Assembly: GCA_964030475.1 (NCBI GenBank)
Contig: CAXIPT010000001.1
Location: forward strand, 16,908,269-16,972,268
Reading direction: 5' to 3'
DNA: 64,000 bases
Origin: Tethya wilhelma
Lineage: Eukaryota; Porifera; Demospongiae; Tethyida; Tethyidae
The position numbers and the translations under genes were made by a program. How positions within the stretch are numbered: position 1 is the stretch's first letter; every line of letters starts with the position of its first letter. Below, piece by piece: positions 42,101 to 52,773 of the stretch. Below the pieces are notes generated by a model. That model did no database searches and was not told the DNA's origin. It saw nothing but the letters and a program-made list of their open reading frames with translations.

Positions 42101-43592
42101 TGTATGACTTGTACCCAGGCTCCTCCTCATTTTTTTAATAATGTGGAGGGAATTTTTTCTTGGATTGAACTGAGTATGACTCTGTATGCGGTTGCATGTG
42201 CATTTTGAGTGATAAATATTTACGAATTCTCTGTATAAATATAGGTCTATGGAGGATGCAAGTGGAACACATCTGTGCACATTTGAAGGCTCACAGTCAG
42301 AGTTCAACAGAGTTTCAGGACAACGTGAAATCACTTCAGATAGGAAAGTTGTTGAAGTCGACTGTGAGAGAGAGTGGCCATCATGAATTGAACATTCAGT
42401 TTCAATTTGCTCTGAAAGAAGTGAGTACATTAATTTTACTATACAATGTGAAACATTCTGAGCCATTTATACGATCGACCTAGCCTCATACCTGTGCAGT
42501 TTAGTTTTTAAACTTTTCACAAGTTTAAGAATTAAATGTGGGGGAACAAGGCAGGCTTTGAGCGAGGCTACGATCGACCCACAATGAGATAATGTAACTT
42601 ACTCACTCTCTTCAGGCTGATAACAACAGTGGTGGTGGTGTGTTAGACAGAGAAGGGTCAGTCACATCCTTGAGATCACCATCAGCTACCAGTCTCCTCA
42701 GCACTGGAAGCACCCCCAGGCACTCAGAGAAGAAGAAGAAGAGGAACAAGAAGAACAGGTTGTCTTCAAAGAGGGGCTCAATTCCAAAAGGAACTCACCT
42801 CCTCAGTGGAGGGAGAAGGAGAAGCAGTCTCAGTCAGACTAGGATAGTGACGGTGAGTTGGTCAATGAGATCACAGCAAAGATTTGCATGTGTGAAGATA
42901 AACTTTATTCTCTTGTAGAAAGAGACGGGAGAGCTGTTGAGTGAGCTAGCAATGAGTGGACTGGGGCGAAGTGAGACTGGAGAGTTTGATACAAAAGGTT
43001 GATTACTTTACAGTATCATTTCCTCATAAGTATGCTTCTGTGCTGCTATTGGTTATTGCTAAGTGCTACAAGCAGTAGATCTAAGCTAGGTTTAGGAGGC
43101 TAGTGAACACACACACGCTATCCTGCTTTAGACAAGTGAACATTATGTCACAATTGCATACACAGGGTGCAGATGTGAATGCAACTGACAGTAGCACTGG
43201 CCTGCCTGTATTGTCAATGGCAGTGGCTCACGGACACACCGACTGTCTCTCTCTCCTCATCGAGAGTGGAGCTAGCCTTGATGCCCAGGTCAAGAGCTCT
43301 GGGAACACTGCTCTTCATGAGGCTGTTCTAAAGGGGCCTTCAAGACTACCCTGTGTCGAGACACTGTTGAGGTGAGTCAATGACGCATTTTGTCATGCAT
43401 TATTGTCATACTTTTTTTGTTTGTTTTTTGTGCAGCCATGGTGCAAATGCTAGGTTGCAGAACAGCAGTGGGTTGACAGCTTGTGAACTGGCTATGAAGT
43501 TGAAACATGATACAATGGTTGCTAGTTTTACAAACCATATAGGCTCTGATTTACTGGGTAGCATATACAAGCTACCCAATTTGACTTTGTAA
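39160..43592 (+). CDS. DZANK1: DZANK1: zinc-ribbon and ankyrin-repeat protein
   Basis: Orthologue of double zinc ribbon and ankyrin repeat protein 1, linked in vertebrates to dynein-dependent transport in photoreceptor cilia. The start MPAGSVAVPTIIPLKAP matches human (MTAGSVCVPQIIPLRVP). A chitobiase-like domain follows (YYTLNGRRPEHD; VTIKALACSKDG). A Ser/Pro linker leads to several CxxC pairs: CNAP...CTHC, CSNC...CLVC (about 40543-40783), CLGC...CVTC and CGLC...CDWC (41169-41411), CANC...CHSC (about 41491-41600). The C-terminus has a basic stretch (EKKKKRNKKN) and two ankyrin exons (ADVNATDSSTGLPVLSMAV, NTALHEAVLKG; then GANARLQNSSGLTACELA). Two MITEs and one foldback element sit in its introns. 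Confidence 0.92.
39827..39901. mobile_element. Foldback MITE in DZANK1 intron (TAGCC...GGCTA family)
   Basis: Arms TAGCCTTGTACCCAGGCCAC and GTGACCTGGGTACGAGGCTA pair around a loop of about 25 bases. No clear target duplication. Confidence 0.8.
40305..40463. mobile_element. Mariner-like MITE, copy 3 (degenerate left end)
   Basis: Reads TATAGCAGGTAAATTTGG at the left and CCAAATTCACCTGCTATACGG at the right, in a DZANK1 intron. The interior (GCATGATTGGCGATTTTA) is shared with copy 4. Confidence 0.82.
40915..41100. mobile_element. Mariner-like MITE, copy 4
   Basis: CTGTATAGCGGGTAAATTTGG...CAAATTTACTTGCTATACAG flanked by TA on both sides. It lies in the next DZANK1 intron after copy 3. Confidence 0.9.
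42481..42570. mobile_element. Foldback element with 9-bp target duplication
   Basis: TAGCCTCATACC...GAGCGAGGCTA flanked by CGATCGACC on both sides (42472-42480 and 42571-42579). The arms are less perfect than at 20585. It lies in a DZANK1 intron. Confidence 0.85.
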
Positions 43593-43674
43593 TGTGATTT
43601 ATTTTAGCAACAATCATTTTTAATCAATTAAAGTTGGCGACCCCTTACCAATCAGCTAGAGTACGACGAAAAGA

Positions 43675-44547
43675 ATGTTGCGGGCTGCAACTCGAGCGGT
43701 CAAGAAATTCGTTGCAGATGTACAGAAGGCTACAACTCCACGTGGTTATTTTCAAGAGGAGTTTATGTTATGGGATTTCACCAAGGAAGAGAGTTTGAAG
43801 CAATGGGTGTGCATCTGTGACAAAGATATCGAGGGCATGTCGGCAGCCAGACTTGAAACAAATGGAAAAGGTCGTCGAACTTATTTCCTATGAAGTCATG
43901 GATTGTCTTGAGTATCTTTCCTCTTCACTACAGGAACTGGAGCTCTGTTTCATGGGAAACTGAGCACACAACTACCAATGAACAACCAAGCCAAATACAG
44001 TGGGTATTGTGCAATAAGATCAAAACCATTGAAGGTAGAGTTATACCATGTTATCCGAACTAATGCTGAATCAAAACTCTGCTCACATTCAGGTATCTTG
44101 GTTTGAGAAGGACTCGTTTGATCTCTCCGAGTATGATGCCTTCCAGCTACGTGTGCGTGGAGATGGCCGACGTTTCATAGCTAACCTGGGAGCTCCTGGT
44201 CTGGGGAGGAAGGATGATGTGTGGCAGAGCTTTGTGTTCACCAGAGGAGGCCCAGAATGGGAGAATATCACTGTGAGACTGTTGAAACACTTTTTTGAAC
44301 TTATATATATATATATATATTTGTTTTGCTTGTTTGTTTGTTTGCCTACACATAGCTACCATTTGGAAAGTTCTTCGTGACTCATCGTGGCTACATGCAG
44401 GACCACACATTTTCTTTCCCAAGGAATTCAGTGAGCACGTTTGGGTTGCTTCTTGCAGATAGAGTGGATGGTGAATTTGAATTGGAGATACAACACATCA
44501 AGGCCATCAGAACATTGCTTTCACAACCTGAATCACTTATACCATGA
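43675..44547 (+). CDS. NDUFAF1: NDUFAF1/CIA30, complex I assembly factor, full copy
   Basis: Mitochondrial chaperone needed for the membrane arm of respiratory complex I. Four exons: from 43675 (MLRAATRAVKKFVADVQ, a basic presequence-like start, then WDFTKEESLKQWVCICD), about 43935-44034 (GALFHGKLSTQLP), about 44093-44272 (VSWFEKDSFDLSEYDAFQLRVRGDG, the CIA30 jelly-roll core) and about 44355-44547 (LPFGKFFVTHRGYMQD, STFGLLLADRVDGEFELEI). It is shorter than human NDUFAF1 because the long N-terminal extension is missing. It starts only 82 bp after the DZANK1 stop on the same strand. Exons 2-4 recur at 45403-46024. Confidence 0.92.
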
Positions 44548-44785
44548 TCACAACAATGTCACAATGTCATATATAGTCTTTTAATATTGTAGCTGTAATA
44601 CCTAAACAAATTTAATGTTGTTGGTACTGTGAATGTTGAAAAAGTTGTGTAGACCCTGTCATTGTGACTTGTGTGCCACTTGTGTGATTAATGCTCCAAG
44701 GAAACAGCACTGTCATCTTTTTGGATCATCTACAGTCTGTATAAGACATGGTATTGGTCAAGTGTGTGATTGTGAATTCAGGAAT

Positions 44786-45119
44786 TCAGGTTTGTAGATA
44801 AGATACCTTATCCAGTCCAAGCTTTTTGATCCACTTGTGGATCTTTGCTGAGAGTTCTTCATCTGGTTTCATGTCTTCATGAGTATCTGAGATTATTAAA
44901 TCAAATTGATAATTAGCATAAACATAGTTTAGTGTATAATATAAAAATTAAATTTCAATGCTCCTTGAACTCACACTTGATTTCATCTCCCCTCTTCTGC
45001 TTGTTGTAAAGAATTCCCAGTCCTACCATCATGGTTCCAGCCCACACATACATCAGAGTGAAGCTGTACCTCGATGCAACCACTCTAAACTCATAAAACA
45101 ACTTGGCTGCTTTGCCCAT
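44786..45119 (-). CDS. Small single-pass membrane protein, copy A (unrecognised)
   Basis: Two exons joined in phase (donor T|GTGAGT near 44975) give about 81 residues: MGKAAKLFYEFRVVASRYS, a hydrophobic helix (TLMYVWAGTMMVGLGILY), a basic segment (NKQKRGDEIK) and a charged tail (ELSAKIHKWIKKLGLDK). Size and layout resemble small mitochondrial inner-membrane proteins, but I do not recognise a family. It is repeated at 46230-46570 with an unchanged N-terminal part, which is what alleles or selection on protein would give. Confidence 0.65.
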
Positions 45120-45286
45120 ACTTCTTAGATCTTGTTCCAGATGGCTCCTTGATGACGCACATTGTAGTGACGACCATCACCCACTGTTCAATTCAAACTA
45201 GCCCCACCTTCTTTGTTATTGCAGCGCAGAAACACGGTGATTGACATATTTGGGCTAGCTATAATTTATTATACGTGTACAGAGAA

Positions 45287-45371
45287 ATGAGCAAAGAAGA
45301 AAAGCAGGCCCAAGTGTACGACCAGGTGGTCAGAGATCATGTGAAACAGGCTAGACCTTACTCGCACATCN
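45287..45371 (+). pseudogene. Truncated 5' end of the methyltransferase gene, copy A
   Basis: ATG and the first 28 codons match 46708 onward, then the sequence stops at N45372. This is an assembly truncation rather than a biological pseudogene. Confidence 0.85.
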
Positions 45372-45402
45372 TGTTCTGAGTATCTTTCCTCTTCACTACA
45401 GG

Positions 45403-46024
45403 AACTGGAGCTCTGTTTCATGGGAAACTGAGCACACAACTACCAATGAACAACCAAGCCAAATACAGTGGGTATTGTGCAATAAGATCAAAACCATTGA
45501 AGGTATACAGTGTAGTTGTACACTGTTATCTGCGGAACTATTACTGAGTCTAAGCTGTGCTCATACTTCAGGTATCTTGGTTTGAGAAGGACTCATTTGA
45601 TCTCTCTGAGTATGATGCCTTCCAGCTACGTGTGCGTGGAGATGGCCGACGTTTCATAGCTAACCTGGGAGCTCCTGGTCTGGGGAGGAAGGATGACGTG
45701 TGGCAGAGCTTTGTGTTCACCAGAGGAGGCCCAGAATGGGAGAATATCACTGTGAGACTGTTGAAATACTTGGGTTGTTTGTTGAACTTATATAGTTTTT
45801 TTTGTTTGTTTGTTTTGTTTGCCTACACGTAGCTACCATTTGGAAAGTTCTTTGTGACTCATCGTGGCTACATGCAGGACCACACGTTTTCTTTTCCAAG
45901 GAATTCAGTGAGCACGTTTGGGTTGCTTCTTGCAGATAGAGTGGACGGTGAATTTGAATTAGAGATACAATACATCAAGGCCATCAGAACATTGCTTTCA
46001 CAACCTGAATCACTTATACCATGA
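45403..46024 (+). pseudogene. NDUFAF1: NDUFAF1 exons 2-4, second copy without exon 1
   Basis: Exons 2, 3 and 4 are repeated almost unchanged, starting 31 bp after N45372. There is no first exon. Together with the truncated methyltransferase on the other side of the N, this shows two overlapping allelic contigs joined end to end. Confidence 0.9.
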
Positions 46025-46229
46025 TCACAACAATGTCACAATGTCATAGTCTTTTGTAGCTGTAATACCTAAACAAAATTTAATGTTGTTGGTACTGTGA
46101 ATGCTGAAAAAGTTGTGTGCCACTTGTGTGATTAATGCTCCAAGGAAATAGCACTGTCATCTTTTTGGATCATCTACAGTCTGTAAAAGACATGGTACTT
46201 GTCAAGTGTGTGATTGAGAAATCAGTAAT

Positions 46230-46570
46230 TCAGGTTTGTAGATAAGATACCTTATCCAGTCCAAGCTTTTTGATCCACTTGTGGATCTTTGCTGAGAGTT
46301 CTTCATCTGGTTGCATGTCTTCATGAGTATCTGAGATTATTAAACTCAAATTGATAATTAGCATAAACATAGTTTAGTGTCAATTAGCTATAATAAAATT
46401 AAATTTCAATGCTCCTTGAACTCACACTTGATTTCATCTCCCCTCTTCTGCTTGTTGTAAAGAATTCCCAGGCCTACCATCATGGTTCCAGCCCACACAT
46501 ACATCAGAGTGAAGCTGTATCTCGATGCAACCACTCTAAACTCGTAAAACAACTTGGCTGCTTTGCCCAT
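46230..46570 (-). CDS. Small single-pass membrane protein, copy B (unrecognised)
   Basis: Second copy of the gene at 44786-45119, with the same start MGKAAKLFYEFRVVASRYS and single hydrophobic helix. Small changes occur in the second exon (CATGAAGACATGCAACCAGA here, CATGAAGACATGAAACCAGA in copy A). It is divergent from the complete methyltransferase gene with 137 bp between start codons. Confidence 0.65.
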
Positions 46571-46707
46571 ACTTCTTGTTCCAGATGACTCTTTATGACG
46601 CACATTGTAGTGACGACCATCACCCACTAGCCCCACCTTCTTTGTTATTGCAGCGCAGAAACACGGTGATTGACATATTTGGGCTAGCTATATACGTGTA
46701 CAGAGAA

Positions 46708-47457
46708 ATGAGCAAAGAAGAAAAGCAGGCCCAAGTGTACGACCAGGTGGTCAGAGATCATGTGAAACAGGCTAGACCTTACTCGCACATCCTAGACCTC
46801 GTTCCTCTTGCGAAAGGTAGCACTGTCCTTGATCTTGGCTGTGGAACAGGCGTCCTCACTTCGTTTCTTGCTGAGAGAGTTGGACCAAATGGTCGTGTTG
46901 TTGGAGTGGACCCAGACAAAGAGAGGATAAAGATTGCAGGAGAGAAAAACAAGCATGAACATGTTACTTTCCTAGTGGCAGATGGAGAGACATTTCCTCA
47001 AGATGAATACAATGTTGTGTTCTGCAATGTAGTCATGGGATCGATTGAAAACAAGCAACCTGTTTTTGATCGAGTAAGCAAAAATCTTCGAACTGGGGGA
47101 CATTTTGTGCTCGGTGTTTACCTATGTCTTGATCCAATTGTCATCGAATTGACACAACTAATGGGACCAGAGAGAGGACAACAAGCAATGAAAATGTGGC
47201 ATCACGTTCCTCTTGAGGACTATGAAGAGCTAGCTAAGACGAATGGCTTTAGAGTGACCAAGAAAGAGAAGGATGAACTTCTTTACAGTTACCCCAATAT
47301 TGATGCAGTGATTAGAAATTGGTATGCAGCCACTCACGGTAATTTTGATCCTGCTCTTGTAGATCCTAAATTGATGGAAGAATTTAAAGAGAAGTATGGA
47401 GATAGGGAGGTTGAGAAAAAGCTGTCTTTTGCACGTCTTGTCTTTACAAAGATCTGA
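46708..47457 (+). CDS. Class I SAM-dependent methyltransferase (substrate unknown), intronless
   Basis: A 249-residue single-exon protein. Motif I is VLDLGCGTGVL (residues 40-50), an acidic motif II follows at VVGVDPDKERI, then NVVFCNVVMGSIENK (motif IV region) and LRTGGHFVLGVYL. This is the Methyltransf_11/25 layout found in small-molecule methyltransferases, such as arsenite or juvenile-hormone-acid-like enzymes. It is not one of the known TRMT112 clients by its motifs: the client-type (D/N)PP(Y/F) catalytic motif is absent. It ends 251 bp before TRMT112 on the same strand. The ATG at 46708 is used; the frame continues open upstream to 46576, but a copy of the divergent promoter occupies that stretch. 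Confidence 0.82.
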   Translation: MSKEEKQAQVYDQVVRDHVKQARPYSHILDLVPLAKGSTVLDLGCGTGVLTSFLAERVGPNGRVVGVDPDKERIKIAGEKNKHEHVTFLVADGETFPQDEYNVVFCNVVMGSIENKQPVFDRVSKNLRTGGHFVLGVYLCLDPIVIELTQLMGPERGQQAMKMWHHVPLEDYEELAKTNGFRVTKKEKDELLYSYPNIDAVIRNWYAATHGNFDPALVDPKLMEEFKEKYGDREVEKKLSFARLVFTKI

Positions 47458-47708
47458 AGATAATAACTGTGTGTGTGTGTGTGTGTGTGTGCGAAAAATT
47501 TAATTATAGATTTATGAATAATATATATGATTATCGGTAGACAGTGGAATTTATAATTATGGCATGGAGCTGATTTGATGTGGTTTTGAGATGCTGTTGC
47601 AGAGCTTCAGTGCTTTTTGGCGCACATAATTATAATAATTATCAATGCGCTGCGCGTTTTGCGCATGTTCAATTGACGATCAATGCCACATCCACGTGTC
47701 AAAGAACC

Positions 47709-48248
47709 ATGAAGCTGTTGACTCACAATATGCTTACCTCTCATGTGAAGGGAGTAAAGAATGGATATCCTCTCAGACTACTGGTGAGGAAAGATACACA
47801 AACCAACTGCATAGACTGACTCAAAGACACTTGTTTTTACTTGGCTATGTTCAGGCAAGAAAAGTTGTGGTCAACACTATTGAGTTCAATGCTGAGTTTG
47901 TGTCCAGAATGTTGGTCAAGTTGGACTGGACTGTCCTCAAAACAACAGCAGAATCTGTAAGATATGAAGTATAATCAAAGATCTCTGTTGTGCATGTTAG
48001 CAGCAGTGTGTGAACACTGTACGTACGTCTGATTCTCTGCCTTCATGCTGTAGGTGGGTCATGGTGATGGTCTACCAAATGAGATACCAGATTCATATGA
48101 AGAGAATGAAGAGTTCCTAAAAGCAGCCCACCACGTCATGATGGAAGTTGAAGTGGTGGAAGGAGAACTGGAATGCCCAGAGACTGGGAGAAAGTTCCCC
48201 ATAACTGAAGGCATACCAAACATGCTGCTCAGAGAGGACGAAGTGTAG
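47709..48248 (+). CDS. TRMT112: TRMT112, methyltransferase activator subunit
   Basis: Small zinc-binding obligate partner of several RNA and protein methyltransferases (TRMT11, ALKBH8, BUD23, METTL5, HEMK2 in animals). Three exons: 47709-47783 (MKLLTHNMLTSHVKGVKNGY), 47855-47956 (KVVVNTIEFNAEFVSRMLVK) and 48054-48248 (DSYEENEEFLKAAHHVMME, then LECPETGRKFPITEGIPNMLL). This aligns end to end with human TRMT112. The first zinc-ligand Cys of the human protein (the C of RICPVEF) is replaced here (VVNTIEF), while the C-terminal Cys of ECPETGR is kept. Confidence 0.95.
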
Positions 48249-48442
48249 TTGATAAAAATTCCATTCTGTGTGTTATATTAATAATATTTTGTTTATCATA
48301 TTATACATGTGTCAGAAAACATTTTTCCATGATCAGAGTTAAGACAATATTCATTATTGTACAGTACAATCATGATTAATTTTATGGGTGACAGCTGCTT
48401 AAAGCCTTGGAAGTGGGTAAAAGTTAGACCAACGAGTCTTGA

Positions 48443-50515
48443 TCAATAGGGGCAACCTGGTGCCCAATGTCCACGTCTTCCTACATGTGTATGCAAGCAT
48501 AATTATATAGAAGTTTGTGTGTGTGTGTGTGTGTGTGCAATGACAAGATACAGTGTGTCTTACCACAATTGAAGCACCGTCCATATCCTCCATAGTAAGC
48601 TTCACTATATCCAGAGACACTGCTATCAGAGCTAGAGCTAAATGACGAGGTGTCACTAGCGTCTGTTGAGGAGGCACTCTCAGTCGGACCTTCCTCCTCC
48701 TCGTCATCATCAATTACAATAGGGTCATCCCTCGATGAAGCCGAAGATGAAGACCAAGGTCCGGGAATTTCAGGCATGACAATATCAGGGATCACAATAT
48801 CAGGGATCACAATATCAGGAACGATGATTTCGGGTACATGTACGGTGGTATGAGAAGTCCCAACACGACGTCCTCTGGGTGTTGACGTGCCTCTCCTTGC
48901 ACGACCACGACCACGCCCCCGGCGACTAGCAGTAGTTGAAGGATGAGCAGATGATGATGTTGGAAGTGATGGTGCCGATGCTACAGACAGTCCTTTCAAT
49001 GCCTCCTTATGTTCTTCCTCTTCTTTCTTCCTCTCTTCCCTCTCCTTGTCGCTCAGCTTTGAGACCATCTTCTCAATGGCGTTGTCCAGGACAAGGGAGT
49101 GAACAGGATCGGACGTGATTGGCTTGCGACAGATTGGACAGTTCCTCTGTTTCTTCTTCTTTGTCCACTCCTTGATGCACCACTCACAGAAAGAGTGGGC
49201 ACACGGCAACGTGTATGCGTTGATGAACAGCTCCTGACATATCACACACGTGAACTCTTCCTGCATCGAGGAGATGACACTCTCATTCTCTTTCTCTTTC
49301 TTTTCCACCTCCTCTTTCTTGGCAAGGAGCTGGTCCTTTGCAGCTAGCTCACTCTTTAGAGCTGCAATGCTACTGATCAACTTGTGCTTCTCACTCTCCA
49401 TGGCCTTCTTGGCCATTTGAATCTGAATTGCAGTGGCATCTAGATGTTTGGTGTCCAATTCTGGGAGCAACTTTGATGATGCAGTCTTAGAGTCTACAGT
49501 GCTACCAAATATAGCTTCATCGAGAGTATCTTCAGCTTCCTCTTTGCAATCTTCAAAGAGGGCGTCCATGTTCACCTCTGGGGTTGATTTTGACGAAAGA
49601 GCTGGTGATGGTTTTGAAGAAGCTGGCCCACCAACAGAAGGTGATACAGATGGAGATTTGGTAGCTGAAGATGGCTGTAAGTGAGCTTTGTCAGTGGTTG
49701 TTAGTGTAGGCAGAGCTTCATCACTGAATTTGATTTTCTTGCTGGCAGTTGCATCATTGTTCTCTTCAGATTTTCTTTTGGCTCGCATTGATCTACTTGA
49801 AGACTGATCTTGATTGCTAACACTTGCTGAATTAGTCTGAGATTGATCTTGATTTTTAACACTAGCAACAGGTTGATTCTTAATACTAACATTCTTCGTC
49901 GGCTGGGCTTCTTGAGAGGTATCTGCTCCAGCTGTTGAACGAACTGTCCTCTTAAGAACATTTCCATCGAGAGAAAACTTAAAAACATTCCTCAGTGAGT
50001 TTATACCAAAGCAGATCACATCTCCATTCTTTACAGGCACCCCTACACCAGGACTGATCTTTTCATCGTTGACATAGACACCATTCACACTCTATACAAT
50101 AGGGGGTTGTCATGAGAGAAAATAAACAATTAAAGGTATGGTTTATGCAGTCATTTTGTGATACCTTCAAGTCCTCCACAGTCCATTGTTTAGTCTCATT
50201 GCTGTACTCAATGGAGGCGTGTTTTCTGGACATCATGGAGGGTAGCTTGGTCGAGTGGAGCATCACACCTGTGGCATTTTGGTCATCTTTGTTTACCGGC
50301 GCACGACCAACAATCACTCTCTTGGAGGTGTCCAGCTGAATGAGATCAGGGATATTCCACTGTGGATTCTTCAGCTTGGAAAGGACCTTTTGGGCTACCA
50401 CTTCTTCTCTTTTGTCCACTGCGTAAAATTATATAAGACTAAGTGAATTACTTGAGTGAGTGTACTTTAGAGATGTTCAACAGTTGGTTTGGTTTGTAAC
50501 AAGAATACCTGACAT
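48443..50515 (-). CDS. RNF8: RNF8-type FHA-RING E3 ligase with a C-terminal CCHC zinc knuckle
   Basis: DNA-damage ubiquitin ligase: the FHA domain binds phosphorylated MDC1 and the RING builds K63 chains with UBC13. Tiny first exon ATGTCAG (50515-50509), then an FHA exon (RVIVGRAPVN; MMSRKHASIEYS; WTVEDLK) joined in phase to SVNGVYVNDEKISPG. A Ser/Gln-rich linker and coiled coil (about 49260-49460) follow, then RING C3HC4 (CVICQELF...CAHSFCEWCIKEW...CPIC, about 49240-49120) and SLVLDNAIEKMVSKL as in human. Unlike human, the protein continues: basic RGRGRGRARRG, a PDIVI tandem repeat (48781-48825), an acidic stretch, and after an intron the knuckle CFNCGRRGHWAPGC (48564 to 48443). It is divergent from TTC8, 172 bp away. 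Confidence 0.9.
48781..48826 (-). repeat. RNF8: 15-bp coding tandem repeat (PDIVI units) in RNF8
   Basis: The unit ATATCAGGGATCACA on the plus strand repeats about three times with drift, coding (I)VIPD on the minus strand between the RGR-rich and acidic segments. Confidence 0.85.
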
Positions 50516-50687
50516 TGTTGGTCCCTGATCTGGAGTAGCCAGACCCTCACTAGTTGGTCCAATGGCAAGTTCAGGCCTGTTTCCAAAGTGATTGAGAAGA
50601 GAAGGAGAAGGGCGCGCGGGTTTAATTTCAAAAGGAAATATTTTCGTACTCACAATTAGAGAGAACTTGATAAACAAATCTTCCGAA

Positions 50688-52727
50688 ATGGCAGCACAAG
50701 CTCGGCCAATGATGGCCATGGACCCGCTGTTCATGGCGACGAGTCTCTTTAGACGAAGAAGATTAGAAGAATGTGTAAAGATATGCACTGAGATATTGGA
50801 GAATAATCCTTATGACCAGGTAATGAGGGACTGAATGAATCAACAGAGATTTGGAACATTACTGAATTTGTTGAATGGTTCTGATAACAGGCAGCTTGGT
50901 TCTTGAAGGCTCGTGCACTGACAGAACAGACGTATGTGGATGAAGTGGAAATGGAAGAAGAAGGAATAGCTGAGCTCTTTATGGATGACACAGCTATAGC
51001 TGATGTTGCAAGTGGGTGGTTTCTATTAGCAACAGAATCGATGATGACCATTACCGAATATTTTTGTCTCAGGACCAGGCACCTCTCTTCGTCCTCCTCC
51101 TGGTACAGCAGCTAAACACAGTCTCAATCAGGGAGTGAGACCACTCTCACAATCAGGACGACCACTCTCTGGGTTTCTTCGTCCTGGGACACAAAGCAAT
51201 CGACCCAGGACGATGGAGCAAGCGATAAAAACACCACGAACAGCCAAAACTGCAAGGTACTGAAATAATGTATTTGTTCTAATATTTCTACAACATTCAA
51301 TTGACTTTGAATGTTTGTTTGTTTGTTTTTCTTCTTCTTCAGACCTGTTACAGCTGCCTCTGGTCGCCATGTGAGGCTGGGCACGGCCTCCATGTTGACT
51401 GAACCCAACGGTCCCTTCATTGACATCTCCAAGATCAACCTGGGCAAGTATGCACAGAGACCAGCTCTCGCCAAGGTGAGCCAGTTGAATGGAGGAAGGT
51501 TTGCTTGGTGGGAATTTTTTCCCGTCACACTATTTGAGAGTAGTCTTGTATTTGTGAGTTTTACTGTAGGCACTGTTTAGCTATCTCTTCCACCATGAGA
51601 GCAACATACGAAGTGTAAGTTGTCCACTACCTTAGATTTATAAAAATTTGGCTTCTTTCCCAAGCCTTATCTCGATAAATTTTCCATACAAACAAGTAAC
51701 CTCATCGTACCTGCCATGCAGGCTCTAGAATTGGCAGCTCAAGCAACCGAAGCCTCTCAGTATAAGGACTGGTGGTGGAAGGTACAGCTGGGGAAGTGTT
51801 ACTACAGGTGGGCATTATTTAGATATAATATTATGGTCTAACTTTTGCACAACTTGATTCAATTATGAGTATTTGCATATTTATGAATTAAAAATTACAT
51901 GCGAGTAGTTTTTTTGAGCCAATTGTGAATCGTTGTTTGTAATAATTCAATAAAGCATTCTTGCAATGAATATTTATTAGCACAGAGGCATAGTTGAGTG
52001 CACCGTTACATGTACAATGTAGTCATGATCGAAAAATTTACATCTGCCACATGCTTTGCAGCATTCTGTCTTTTTAATTTGCAAAGTACACTCAATGAAA
52101 TTATATCAGTGGTCAGACTAATTGCACAAAAGACCTGCATCGCAACGATTTATTGTGTCGCTGCTTATCAAACAAATTCCTCACTCATTGGTCGCTGATG
52201 GGAGCTGGGTTATGTCACATTCCACGTCAGAGATGGTTTGTTTTTGACCTAATCACCCTCCACTCCACCTGGTGTTTGGTAGGAGACAAGCTAGTGTATA
52301 CATTAGCGTAGTTGTAGTGAGCCATTGATTGGTGACTTCATCTGGGTCTGAATTGAACTGAACTGCTCACAGGAAGTGAAGTTAGTGGATAGTCAGTTTG
52401 AGAATGTCTGTTTGTAACTTGTCAGCTGGTCAACTGGCATAATCTAATACTGTCACTGTTTGTTGATATGGTTGGGAGTGCAACTATTTCCGGGAAATTT
52501 AGGCAATTTACTTCCATCCTAGTTTAGTGAAGTATTACTTTCGTACTATCTTGATTTTTATGCATACACACACATGCACATTTCAGACTTGGTCTCTATA
52601 GAGAAGCCGAATCCCAGTTCAAATCAGCACTCAAACACTTTAGCACAATCGACATGTTTCTCTATCTGTGTAAGGTCTATGTCAGGTTAGATCATCCCAT
52701 GAATGCTTTGGACTTCTTCAAGAGGGT

Positions 52728-52773
<46 letters not shown>

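Noticed and set aside
43675..46024. Two tandem NDUFAF1 paralogues
   Set aside because: The second lacks exon 1 and begins next to an N; reciprocal truncation with the methyltransferase indicates joined alleles.
48781..48826. CRISPR-like short regular repeat
   Set aside because: The unit is 15 bp without spacers and lies in frame in RNF8; it is a coding tandem repeat.
50516..50788. Upstream frame continuing the RNF8 first exon
   Set aside because: It is open through the RNF8/TTC8 promoter and overlaps TTC8 coding sequence on the other strand. The ATG at 50515 gives a compact first exon instead.
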